DNA of 64,000 nucleotides from Polyangia bacterium (GTDB lineage Bacteria > Myxococcota_A > Polyangia > Polyangiales > JAUICN01): the NCBI GenBank assembly GCA_030427835.1, contig JAUICN010000003.1, positions 226,965 through 290,964 on the forward strand, written 5' to 3'. This document shows positions 1-7,834 of the stretch, one piece after another. A program made the position numbers and the translations under genes. The notes under the pieces are model-generated. The model did no database searches. It worked only from the letters and a program-made list of their open reading frames with translations, and had not been told where the DNA came from. How positions within the stretch are numbered: position 1 is the stretch's first letter; every line of letters starts with the position of its first letter.

Positions 1-1
1 C

Positions 2-1279
2 GAAGCGGCCATCCGTGGTCACCGTCGGACCTACGTCGGCGCCCTGCCCGGACAGGTCATTCAGAACATGAAGAAGGCCGCAACCGTCAACCCCGTGTTC
101 ATGTTGGATGAAATCGATAAGATCGGACACGACTTCAGGGGGGATCCCTCGGCGGCACTCCTTGAGGTGCTGGATCCGGAGCAGAACGATACCTTTTCCG
201 ACCACTACTTGGAGGTCCCCTACGACCTGTCCAAGGTGATGTTTATTGCCACAGCCAACGTGGGCGACACCATTCCGGCACCACTTCGGGACCGAATGGA
301 GATCATCGAGATCCCAAGTTACACCCGCAAGGAAAAGCTCAGCATTGCTCGCCATCACCTGTTTCCAAAACAGCTAGAAGAGCACGGCCTCAATGACGAA
401 CAGCTCCAGGTGCAGGACGATGCACTGGCTGCCATCATCGATCACTACACCCGGGAAGCCGGCGTCCGAAACCTCGAACGGCAAATCGCCAGCACCATTC
501 GTGGCATTGCCGTAAAGGTTGCAGAGGGAGAAGAGGGCTCCTGGTCCGTGGACGACAAGGACGCACTTCACCCGTACCTAGGCGCTCCCAAATTTACCTC
601 TGAGGTGGCAGAACGCACCCAGGAGCCCGGAGTGGCCACCGGCCTCGCCTGGACTTCGGTGGGCGGTGAAATTCTGTTCATTGAAGCCACCCGCATGCAC
701 GGTAGCGGGAAACTGCAACTTACCGGTCAGCTAGGGGACGTGATGAAGGAATCCGCGCAGGCGGCGCTAAGCTACGTGCGAGCCCACGCTAACCAGTTTC
801 GAATCGAAGAAGATTTTCTGGAGAAGAGCGACATTCATATCCACATCCCCGCGGGTGGGATGCCCAAGGATGGGCCAAGCGCCGGTGTGACCATGATGAC
901 CGCGTTGGTTTCCCTCCTCACTGGCCTTCGTGTTCGTCATGACGTGGCCATGACCGGAGAAATCACCCTGCGTGGCCGAGTCCTTCCCGTAGGGGGGGTC
1001 AAGGAGAAGGTATTGGCGGCCCACCGCGCAGAAGTGAAACGTGTCATTCTGCCGGAAAGAAACATGGCCGACCTGGAGGAGGTTCCGGAAGAGGTCCGGG
1101 AGAGCCTGGAGTTCATACCTGCCACCCGTATGGACGACGTGCTTGCCGCGGCCCTGGAAAGCCCCGAGTCCCTTGTGCTGCACCCCAACAGCACAGCACC
1201 AGAAGCCATGAGCCCCAGGACTGAAAGCCAATCCCCCGCAAAAAAGGGCAAGGAAGAGGGCGCCGGCGCACCTGCGTAG
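2..1279 (+). CDS. lon: ATP-dependent protease Lon, C-terminal part (5' end outside window)
   Basis: Lon is a cytoplasmic ATP-driven serine protease that degrades misfolded and regulatory proteins. The reading frame is open from base 2, before the first ATG at 68, and the upstream residues read [17 protein letters not shown], a typical Lon AAA segment, so this is a 5'-truncated gene rather than one starting at 68. Visible are the Walker B motif (FMLDEIDK), the sensor region, the lid helices and the complete C-terminal peptidase domain with catalytic Ser in PKDGPSAG and catalytic Lys in [13 protein letters not shown]. Walker A and the N-terminal substrate-recognition domain lie upstream of the window. 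The last 40 residues are a Pro/Ser/Lys/Glu-rich tail. gpsA follows after 3 bases, so the two may be cotranscribed. Confidence 0.97.
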   Translation, partial: EAAIRGHRRTYVGALPGQVIQNMKKAATVNPVFMLDEIDKIGHDFRGDPSAALLEVLDPEQNDTFSDHYLEVPYDLSKVMFIATANVGDTIPAPLRDRMEIIEIPSYTRKEKLSIARHHLFPKQLEEHGLNDEQLQVQDDALAAIIDHYTREAGVRNLERQIASTIRGIAVKVAEGEEGSWSVDDKDALHPYLGAPKFTSEVAERTQEPGVATGLAWTSVGGEILFIEATRMHGSGKLQLTGQLGDVMKESAQAALSYVRAHANQFRIEEDFLEKSDIHIHIPAGGMPKDGPSAGVTMMTALVSLLTGLRVRHDVAMTGEITLRGRVLPVGGVKEKVLAAHRAEVKRVILPERNMADLEEVPEEVRESLEFIPATRMDDVLAAALESPESLVLHPNSTAPEAMSPRTESQSPAKKGKEEGAGAPA

Positions 1280-1282
1280 GGT

Positions 1283-2326
1283 GTGCAAGCATGGGGGGTG
1301 ACCGAAACGCACCCACCCGCTACCGCAAACACAAAGATAGTCGTGGTTGGGGCAGGATCCTGGGGGACCGCGCTCGCCCGGCTCACTGCCCTTTCAGGAC
1401 ACCCCACCACCCTGTGGAGCCGAAATCAGGCCCGGGTGAACTGGATCAACGAACAACGCGTCAATCCAGACTACCTGCCCCAGATCCCCCTTCCCCCAGC
1501 GTTGCGCTGCTCCACCGAACTCAACGCGCTCAAGGATGCCCAGATCATCATTTGGGCAATCCCTTCCCACGGGTTTCGGCAAGTTCTCGAAGAGTTCCAA
1601 CCCCTCATCTCCACAGACGCCTGCTCCTGCGTCGCAATCAAGGGTATTGAGCAGGGATCCCTGCACACCATGGCCACGGTCATGGAACACGCCGCCCCTA
1701 CCTTGGCCAAACAAAGCACCTACCTGGGAGGCCCGAGTTTCGCCCGCGAAGTAGCCACAGACATCCCCACCGCGGTCACCCTCGCTTCCAGGAACCCAGC
1801 GGCCCTGGAGTTCGTGCAAACCACGCTGCACACGCCGCGGTTCCGCGTGTACTCCACAGACGATGTCACCGGAGTGGAAATTGGGGGCGCGCTAAAAAAC
1901 GTCATGGCCATCGCCGTTGGAGCATCAGAGGGGCTTGGCTTTGGCCACAATACCCGAGCGGCATTGATCACACGCGGCCTTACTGAGATCACGAGAATCG
2001 CTGTCGCCATGGGTGCCAATCCACTCACACTTGCAGGACTTGGGGGACTTGGGGACTTGGTACTCACATGCACGGGCGATCTGTCCAGGAACCGAACCGT
2101 GGGTCTACGGTTGGGCCGCGGTGAATCCCTCGAACACATTCTCAGTACCATGACCATGGTGGCAGAGGGTGTTCGCACGGCCGAGAGTGCCCACAGCCTG
2201 ATCCAAAAACACAACGTGGAAGCCCCCATCGTCACCCAGGTTTATCAAGCACTCTACGAAGGCAAGACCACCCAACAGGCCGTTCACGCCCTACTCTCAC
2301 GCCCGGCCAAGTCTGAACGCATCTAA
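1283..2326 (+). CDS. gpsA: Glycerol-3-phosphate dehydrogenase [NAD(P)+]
   Basis: GpsA reduces dihydroxyacetone phosphate to sn-glycerol 3-phosphate, the backbone for membrane phospholipids. The N-terminal Rossmann motif VVGAGSWGTALA follows a short extension. Further family motifs are GGPSFAREVA, the helical-domain NVMAIAVGASEGLGFG with the catalytic Lys just before it (GGALKNVMA), and the C-terminal AGLGGLGDLVLTCTG. Length (347 aa) is slightly above the usual 330-340. Two in-frame GTG starts are possible (1283 and 1298); neither has a clear ribosome site. The gene lies 3 bases after lon. Confidence 0.95.
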   Translation: MQAWGVTETHPPATANTKIVVVGAGSWGTALARLTALSGHPTTLWSRNQARVNWINEQRVNPDYLPQIPLPPALRCSTELNALKDAQIIIWAIPSHGFRQVLEEFQPLISTDACSCVAIKGIEQGSLHTMATVMEHAAPTLAKQSTYLGGPSFAREVATDIPTAVTLASRNPAALEFVQTTLHTPRFRVYSTDDVTGVEIGGALKNVMAIAVGASEGLGFGHNTRAALITRGLTEITRIAVAMGANPLTLAGLGGLGDLVLTCTGDLSRNRTVGLRLGRGESLEHILSTMTMVAEGVRTAESAHSLIQKHNVEAPIVTQVYQALYEGKTTQQAVHALLSRPAKSERI

Positions 2327-2391
2327 GTTCACAAACCGTTCTATGGCCAGGCACCCACGACCACTACCAAGAAACCAACTGACAGGGAACG

Positions 2392-4014
2392 GTGACCCGT
2401 GTGTGGCTTGAACAGACGAAAACCTATCCCGTATTGATCCTTGTGGTGGCGGTCGCCACAGGCGTACTTGGGTTCTTCACCCTGAAGAACGTAAATCAAC
2501 AGGCCCAGCTTGGAGAACAGGCCATCGCCCAGGCCATGCTGACCCCCCTAAGCAAAGACGTGGAACAAATCGAGTCCACTATCATTAAGACCGACAACCG
2601 CATATTGCATGAGTTCAACCCCGAGGCCCCAGGGCAATTCGCTAGCCAATGGAGAAGCCAGGCGCACGTCGTCTCTCCCATCGTACGGGCCCTTGTGGTG
2701 TTCGAAAACACAGGGCGGCTGCTCGACTTTAACTACCGGGGCACCCCGGAGGAAGCGTCTCACTTCAAGAACCAAATCCTCGGCCAGCTGCGGGTAGACC
2801 TTCAAATTGCGACCACCAAAAGCACCAAGCTGCAACACCTGCACACCACGTACGGAACACAAAGCACCCTAGTAAGCCACCAGGCCCTTCCCACACGCGC
2901 TCCCAAATTTCACGTGGTCATCTACTACGACACCGCCTGGATCCTACAAACTGTGATCCGTGAGGTGCTCGAGAACCACGATGGAAAGCATATCTACAAC
3001 GTCATGGACAACAACAATCGAGTGGTCTACGGGCAAACCCTCGCCAACGCCGGGGACTACACGGTCGGCCGCCGCTTTCCCACGACCCTCTACCAGTGGC
3101 GCTTGCAGATGGCCCCCAGACAGGCCGCGCAGCTCGATGCCCAAAGCAAGAACCAACGGTTCAGTGAACTGACACTGGTGGTATTCTCCCTGGCCATCGT
3201 TCTCCTGGGCGTCGCATTTATTCTCGTGGCGGTCGTGAAGGACCGCAAAATCAACCAACTAAAATCAGAGTTTGTCTCCACCGTATCCCACGAGCTCAAA
3301 ACCCCGGTTTCCGTGATTCGAATGTTTGGAGACATGCTTCGCAGCGGAAAAGCCCGCACTCCCAAGAAACGGGAGCAGTACATCGAAGTCATCTGCAGGG
3401 AAACGGAACGGCTTTCTGCCCTGGTGGACAACGTGTTGGACTTCGAAGCGATGGAACAGGGTGAACGCCGTTATGCGCTGACTCCACAACCTATTTACCC
3501 CGTGATCGAGGCGGCCGTGGACGCCATGGGGCCCCGCCTCGAACAGGAAAACATCACCCTGGATTTGCAACTGCCGAAATCCAACGATGATGAACCTGGA
3601 CATAACAGCGTGGGCCCTCTGCAGGCCTCTCCAAATCCCACCGTACCCCTAGACCGGGAAGCCGCGCTTCTTGCCCTGGTAAACCTCATCGACAACGCCA
3701 TCAAGTACGGCAACGGCACCCCCATCACCATCACCACCCGGGTCTACCCCCAGCATGTGGAAATACGAGTCATGGACCGCGGCCCTGGTATCCCCGTGGA
3801 ACAACGGGTACGGGTGTTCGACCGGTTCTACCGCGCTGCTCACCAAAGCGGCATTCGAGGTACGGGGATTGGGCTAGCGCTTGTAAAAAGCATTGCCACC
3901 GCACACCGGGGGTGGATACGGGTGGACTCTGTGAAACCCCATGGTGTTTGCATGACCCTAGGACTTCCGACACACAATAGCACCCACCCAAAACCCACCG
4001 GCGAGCACACATGA
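2392..4014 (+). CDS. Membrane sensor histidine kinase
   Basis: Bacterial two-component sensor kinase of 540 aa. A first membrane segment (about residues 12-30) is followed by a periplasmic sensor region of about 225 residues with no family I recognise, then a second membrane segment (about 259-282). The dimerisation/phosphotransfer motif FVSTVSHELKTPVSVI places the phosphorylated His at residue 300. The ATPase domain has the N box (NLIDNAIKYG), G1 (DRGPGIP) and G2 (GTGIGLAL) motifs. There is no HAMP domain: the second TM runs directly into the phosphotransfer helix. The gene starts with GTG at 2392 and its stop overlaps the ATG of the response regulator (ATGA), so the pair is translationally coupled. 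The signal sensed is unknown. The membrane-protein genes immediately downstream are possible targets or partners. Confidence 0.93.
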   Translation: MTRVWLEQTKTYPVLILVVAVATGVLGFFTLKNVNQQAQLGEQAIAQAMLTPLSKDVEQIESTIIKTDNRILHEFNPEAPGQFASQWRSQAHVVSPIVRALVVFENTGRLLDFNYRGTPEEASHFKNQILGQLRVDLQIATTKSTKLQHLHTTYGTQSTLVSHQALPTRAPKFHVVIYYDTAWILQTVIREVLENHDGKHIYNVMDNNNRVVYGQTLANAGDYTVGRRFPTTLYQWRLQMAPRQAAQLDAQSKNQRFSELTLVVFSLAIVLLGVAFILVAVVKDRKINQLKSEFVSTVSHELKTPVSVIRMFGDMLRSGKARTPKKREQYIEVICRETERLSALVDNVLDFEAMEQGERRYALTPQPIYPVIEAAVDAMGPRLEQENITLDLQLPKSNDDEPGHNSVGPLQASPNPTVPLDREAALLALVNLIDNAIKYGNGTPITITTRVYPQHVEIRVMDRGPGIPVEQRVRVFDRFYRAAHQSGIRGTGIGLALVKSIATAHRGWIRVDSVKPHGVCMTLGLPTHNSTHPKPTGEHT

Positions 4015-4811
4015 CCACCAACTCAGACGCGCCCACACACGCGGTACAAAACCCACCAAAACCCGCCCACCATGCAGGCACGATCCTGGTGATCGAAGAT
4101 GATCCTTCCCTAGCCCTCGGCCTCACCGACTCGCTCGAGTTTGAGGGATACACCACAGTGCATACTCCCACTGGAAGTGAGGGCATCCACCACGCGATAA
4201 ACACCCCACCCGACTGCATCATTCTCGATCTCATGCTGCCCGACGTGAACGGATTCCAGGTATGCACGGAAGTCCGCAAGACCAACCCAACCGTGCCCAT
4301 CATCATGCTCACAGCACGGAGCCAAGAATCCGACAAAATCCGAGGCCTGGAAGTGGGTGCGGATGACTACGTGACAAAGCCCTTTTCCGTGGGAGAGCTT
4401 GTGGCCCGAATACGGGCCATTCTACGGAGGCAGCAAGCGGCCCGTTCCGAGGCAAGCCCCTGCTGGGTCATTGGAGAAAACCGGGTGAACCCCGACACCC
4501 AAACCGTGGAAAGGAATGGGTTACAGCACTCCCTCACCTTCTACGAACTGGAAACCCTGCGTGTGCTCTACGAAAACGCGGGGACCCCCATCGAGCGGAC
4601 AGAGCTCCTGGAGCGGGTATGGGGGCTTGAACTCAAACACGGCAACCGTACGGTGGACAACGTGGTCATGAAGCTGAGACGCAAACTAGAACAGGAACCA
4701 GAGCAGCCCACACACCTTCTCACAACCTATGGAATAGGCTACAAACTATCCCTCGGGGAACAGGCCCCAGGCCCCACACTGGCCGCGGCCCCAGAAAGGA
4801 CCCCACAGTAA
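4011..4811 (+). CDS. OmpR/PhoB-family response regulator
   Basis: Transcriptional regulator partner of the preceding histidine kinase. After an unusual N-terminal extension of about 24 residues comes a receiver domain with acidic pocket (IEDD), phosphoacceptor Asp73 in ILDLMLPD, the Thr/Ser switch (MLTAR) and Lys123 in VTKPF. The C-terminal half is a winged-helix DNA-binding domain (TFYELETLRVLYENAG, then RTVDNVVMKLRRKLE and YGIGYKL), the OmpR/PhoB type. The start codon overlaps the kinase stop by 4 bases and the stop directly abuts the ATG of the next small membrane gene at 4812. The regulator therefore appears to head the operon-like string of membrane genes that follows. Confidence 0.95.
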   Translation: MTTNSDAPTHAVQNPPKPAHHAGTILVIEDDPSLALGLTDSLEFEGYTTVHTPTGSEGIHHAINTPPDCIILDLMLPDVNGFQVCTEVRKTNPTVPIIMLTARSQESDKIRGLEVGADDYVTKPFSVGELVARIRAILRRQQAARSEASPCWVIGENRVNPDTQTVERNGLQHSLTFYELETLRVLYENAGTPIERTELLERVWGLELKHGNRTVDNVVMKLRRKLEQEPEQPTHLLTTYGIGYKLSLGEQAPGPTLAAAPERTPQ

Positions 4812-5018
4812 ATGGCCGCAGGCACCCTCTATCTCCTGCTCTACGGAGCGGCTTTTCTTGGTTTCTTTGCCCTCGTCGCATTGGCCTTGGCCCTTACCAA
4901 AATCGCAGGAAAAAACGCACTGAATCGGTTCCAGTCACGATCTCTCCCGCTGGACGCCCAGGGCGCCCACGCCACAACGAACCCCTCGCCCCCAAAATCG
5001 AACGAACCCCCGCCATGA
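4812..5018 (+). CDS. Small membrane protein, unknown function (68 aa)
   Basis: I do not recognise a family. The ATG immediately follows the regulator stop (no gap). Residues about 4-28 form one strongly hydrophobic helix (YLLLYGAAFLGFFALVALAL), followed by a basic stretch (KIAGKNALNRFQSR) and a Pro/Ser/Asn-rich tail, which suggests an inner-membrane peptide with a cytoplasmic C-terminus by the positive-inside rule. Its last codons overlap the ATG of a second small membrane protein at 5015 (ATGA). The tight coupling on both sides supports a real gene despite its length. Confidence 0.7.
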   Translation: MAAGTLYLLLYGAAFLGFFALVALALALTKIAGKNALNRFQSRSLPLDAQGAHATTNPSPPKSNEPPP

Positions 5019-5176
5019 CCTCCCGGCCCCCCACCACCTCCCGTTCCACTGCCCCAGGTCCACACCGTGAAGACAGGATCGGTCGTGCCGTAGGAGTATG
5101 GGTATTTTGGGTTCTCACGCTGTACACCGTGGCCGTCGGATTGTGGTCCATACCAAGACAGCTGTTCTCTGAGTAA
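5015..5176 (+). CDS. Small one-TM membrane protein, unknown function (53 aa)
   Basis: A 53-residue reading frame starting at ATG 5015, overlapping the preceding gene's stop in an ATGA arrangement. The first 24 residues are polar and basic (many Ser, Thr, Pro, Arg), followed by one hydrophobic helix of about 20 residues (residues 25-44, containing VGVWVFWVLTLYTVAVGLW) and a short tail ending LFSE. I do not recognise a family. The overlap with the upstream gene, the TM segment and the position in a run of membrane-protein genes support it. The next gene starts 49 bases downstream at a GTG. Confidence 0.55.
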   Translation: MTSRPPTTSRSTAPGPHREDRIGRAVGVWVFWVLTLYTVAVGLWSIPRQLFSE

Positions 5177-5225
5177 AATCCAAGTAGAAACCATCCTCCA
5201 AGATTCGGTACCGTAGGGGTAGACC

Positions 5226-6164
5226 GTGACTGTCGATCCCAGCCAACACCCTCGCCCCTCCCCCCAGGAGCTGACCCTCGCCCTTGCCGCCCTATCCAAG
5301 CACCAGAACCAACCTTGGGTTGTGGTGGTCGATCGGTTGGATCACGGGCCCTTCTCGGCCCAGGAACTGGTGGAGCAAATCATCAAAGGTGCCGTAGGCC
5401 CCACACACTTCCTGCGCAACATGGATACACGTCAGGAAGGGTCCGTGACCGAGTTCAACGAACTGTCGCCTTTCCTGGTCGAACAACAACACCGTCAAAT
5501 CGCCCAACGGATCCAGGAAAAGGAAGCCCGATCAAAGCGTCGAGAACGCAGGACGCGCGTATTTTTCGCGGTGATCGCAGTGGCTGTGGTCGGGGGACTC
5601 AGCGCAGGCACCTATCTTCTCTTGAAACCCTCTCCCAAACAATCAAGCACCCCTCTTGGCAACCAAGAATCCCTCTACGCATCCCCAGAAGTCCACTTGG
5701 GTACCGCTTCCCAGGCCCAACAACGCGGATCCACCCGTTCCAGCCGTCCGGGTTCCCCTCGCGGAGCCATGACGCCCGAAAAGGCCAAAAACACGGATTC
5801 ATTCGAAAATAATGTGCCCCACGGGCCCCTAAACTACGACCAAGCCATGGCCATTCCCATGGCGGTGGGAGATCTGGATCGCGGCTCAGAACGACAACTA
5901 TCGGACACCCAGGTCGCCCAACGGCTCAATCACGCCCTTCCCACGGTGGAGCCATGCCTTCGAGAGGCCAAAGCCCAGGGGATCCAACCGGGAATAATTC
6001 AACTGCGTCTGGCGATTCAAGGCACGGGTCAAGTCATGGGAGTCACCGTGCAATCCAACCACGGCGATCTGCGACAGTGCATTGCCCAGAAAATTCGGCG
6101 GGTACGTTTTCCCACTTTTCCTGCGCCCCGAATGGGTGCTACGTACGCCTTTGATGCCTCCTAA
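5226..6164 (+). CDS. GYF-like / TM / AgmX (TonB-like) tail protein, GltJ-like
   Basis: Predicted single-pass inner-membrane protein of 312 aa. Residues about 30-84 resemble a GYF domain: PWVVVV, then HGPFSAQELVEQIIKG and a distal EFNEL. A Lys/Arg-rich stretch precedes one TM helix (about 112-133). A Ser/Pro/Gly-rich periplasmic linker follows. The last 75 residues match the AgmX/PglI C-terminal (TonB-like) domain of myxobacteria: a conserved Cys near LPTVEPCLREA, GIIQLRLAIQGTGQV and a second Cys in LRQCIAQKIRRVRFP. GYF-TM-TonB-tail is the layout known for Myxococcus AgmX/GltJ of the gliding machine, which additionally has a zinc ribbon not seen here. Starts at GTG 5226; its 3' end overlaps the next gene by 11 bases. 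Function is inferred only from architecture. Confidence 0.75.
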   Translation: MTVDPSQHPRPSPQELTLALAALSKHQNQPWVVVVDRLDHGPFSAQELVEQIIKGAVGPTHFLRNMDTRQEGSVTEFNELSPFLVEQQHRQIAQRIQEKEARSKRRERRTRVFFAVIAVAVVGGLSAGTYLLLKPSPKQSSTPLGNQESLYASPEVHLGTASQAQQRGSTRSSRPGSPRGAMTPEKAKNTDSFENNVPHGPLNYDQAMAIPMAVGDLDRGSERQLSDTQVAQRLNHALPTVEPCLREAKAQGIQPGIIQLRLAIQGTGQVMGVTVQSNHGDLRQCIAQKIRRVRFPTFPAPRMGATYAFDAS

Positions 6165-6966
6165 GCACCCCGCAACGGAACCCAGCCCATGCTCCGGCCA
6201 GCTTGGCCCCTTGTTCGCAGGACTGTTCGCGGGACTGCTCGCGCTCAGTGGATGCACAGAGGTTGTGGCATCCGAGTTGGACGAGAACCAGGCCAACCGG
6301 GTGCTGATCGCGCTGGACACAAACGGGGTAAACGCGGTCAAACATCCTTCCAATGTAGGCACAGACGAAACTCGGTGGACCATCAAGGTTCCCAGCACCG
6401 AAACGGTCCAAGCCCTACGCGCCCTCGAATCCCGAGGGCTTCCACAACAACCCCCCATCGACATCAAGCCACTCATCGAACAACGGTCCATGGTGCCCTC
6501 CAATACCGAGGAACAGGCCCGTTGGAGCCGCGTGGCGTCCGCCGAACTCGCAACGACCCTCCGAAGTATGGAAGGCGTTCTGGACGCCCGCGTGCATCTT
6601 GCCTGGCTTACCCAAAACCCGTGGGATCTTCAAAAAGCCGCAAGCCAGCCCCGCGCATCCGTGCTCATACGGCATTTCGCAAATGCACCACCTGTCCCAG
6701 AGCGGGACGTGAAACAACTGATTTCTGGAGCCATTCAGGACCTGGCGCCCGATCAGGTTCGTGTGGTATTTCAAACCACCACCGCGCCCCACGACGCACC
6801 TTCCCGTTTCACAAAAGTAGGCCCTTTTTCCGTGGAAAGGAGATCCGCCGCACTCTTGAGATGGACCGGGGTGGCCCTGCTTCTCCTCGTATCACTGGTG
6901 GCCCTATTGGCCCTCGTGCCCGTTGTTCGCCGGAGATCCCAGCCTCCAACAGATACCCTGTCCTGA
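6154..6966 (+). CDS. SctJ/YscJ-family lipoprotein (type III secretion-like inner ring), solitary
   Basis: Predicted lipoprotein of 270 aa with a signal peptide and lipobox LSGC (Cys34). The mature part follows the YscJ/PrgK/SctJ pattern: ELDENQANRVLIALDTNGVNA, then a beta strand (RWTIKV), LRALESRGLP, VPSNTEEQARWSRVASAELATTLRSMEGVLDARVHL, ASVLIRHF and VKQLISGAIQDLAPDQVRVV. A C-terminal TM helix (about 233-258) with a basic end completes the SctJ layout. ATG 6154 is chosen because it gives a proper signal peptide; it overlaps the upstream stop by 11 bases. In type III systems SctJ forms the periplasmic-side inner-membrane ring. No other type III gene is present in this window, so its ring partners are unknown. 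Confidence 0.85.
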   Translation: MPPKHPATEPSPCSGQLGPLFAGLFAGLLALSGCTEVVASELDENQANRVLIALDTNGVNAVKHPSNVGTDETRWTIKVPSTETVQALRALESRGLPQQPPIDIKPLIEQRSMVPSNTEEQARWSRVASAELATTLRSMEGVLDARVHLAWLTQNPWDLQKAASQPRASVLIRHFANAPPVPERDVKQLISGAIQDLAPDQVRVVFQTTTAPHDAPSRFTKVGPFSVERRSAALLRWTGVALLLLVSLVALLALVPVVRRRSQPPTDTLS

Positions 6967-7007
6967 ACGCTCTCCCGTACCGAAGGTTTGTGTTACACTG
7001 GCACGCG

Positions 7008-7775
7008 ATGGGCGATTCCCAGGACGAGTCTTCGGTCCTCTTCAACCTCAAGGAACTTATGGGCCTTGAGGAAGAGAGGGTTCAAGAAAAACAACGACTT
7101 GCGTTGGAGCAGGAAGAGGCACAGGCCCGCCTTGAGCGAGAGGCCCAGGAGCGTCTTGCCCGCGAAAAACAGGCGGCTGAACGGGAACTCCTGCAACAAC
7201 AGCAGGCTCAGGAAGAAGCCGAGCGCCGTGCCCTGGAACAGCAACAGCAGGCCCAGCAAGAAGCGGAACTCCGTATCCGGATGGAAGAGGAATCCAGGGC
7301 GAAAGCCGCCGAACAGGAGCGGCTCCTACAACACGAACGGGAAGTGGAGCGAATCAAGGCGCAGCAAAACCGTGGGATCCGTCCCGGGGTGCTGGCAGCC
7401 ATTGTCTTGATTGTCGGCGGAGGAGCAGCCGCAGGTTATTTCCTTGGGATCAAACCCATGATGGAACGCTCGGAGGCCCAAGCACTGGCCGCACAAAGGG
7501 ACGCCGAGCTGGAGCAAGAAACCCGCCGACGATTGGAACAGGAAGCCAAGGCGGCCAAGGAAGCCGCCCGTCTTGCGGAGGAACGGGCCGCTACCGCTGC
7601 ACGGGAAAAGGAAGCACAACAGCGGGCCGCCGCCCGCCAGTTGGAACAACAGGGGACGACTTCCGCCGGGAGAAGCACCACTCGACGCGCACGCCCCCCC
7701 CGGCGCCCCGCCGGCAGGCGACCCACACGCCCCCAAAACAACGACGACCCCCTGGCAGGGCTTGAGGGTATCTGA
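7008..7775 (+). CDS. Transmembrane coiled-coil protein, unknown function
   Basis: 255 aa. The ATG at 7008 begins MGDSQDESSVLFNLKELMGL, followed by about 100 residues of Gln/Glu/Arg/Ala heptads predicted to be cytoplasmic coiled coil, one TM helix (about 125-146, GVLAAIVLIVGGGAAAGYFLG), a second, likely periplasmic Ala/Glu/Lys coiled coil (about 155-215), a basic Pro/Arg-rich stretch and an acidic end (DDPLAGLEGI). The frame stays open far upstream of 7008, but that part overlaps the SctJ-like gene and has unlike composition, so it was not used. It lies 41 bases after the SctJ-like gene. Coiled coil on both sides of the membrane fits a structural or tethering role. No enzyme motif is visible. 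Confidence 0.75.
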   Translation: MGDSQDESSVLFNLKELMGLEEERVQEKQRLALEQEEAQARLEREAQERLAREKQAAERELLQQQQAQEEAERRALEQQQQAQQEAELRIRMEEESRAKAAEQERLLQHEREVERIKAQQNRGIRPGVLAAIVLIVGGGAAAGYFLGIKPMMERSEAQALAAQRDAELEQETRRRLEQEAKAAKEAARLAEERAATAAREKEAQQRAAARQLEQQGTTSAGRSTTRRARPPRRPAGRRPTRPQNNDDPLAGLEGI

Positions 7776-7834
7776 CCCCTGGGTGGATCTGGAACCCCTC
7801 GAACCCACCCAAGTGACCTGCTAAAGGGCGGAAC

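Noticed and set aside
6189-7007. Long upstream extension in frame with the coiled-coil gene at 7008
   Set aside because: It overlaps the SctJ-like gene in another frame, is rich in Arg/Gly/Pro/His as expected for a shadow frame, and has no domain or start signal.
7776-7834. Inverted pair GGGTGG/CCACCC before pyrF as terminator
   Set aside because: The stem is short, the loop is about 23 bases and no U-run is present.
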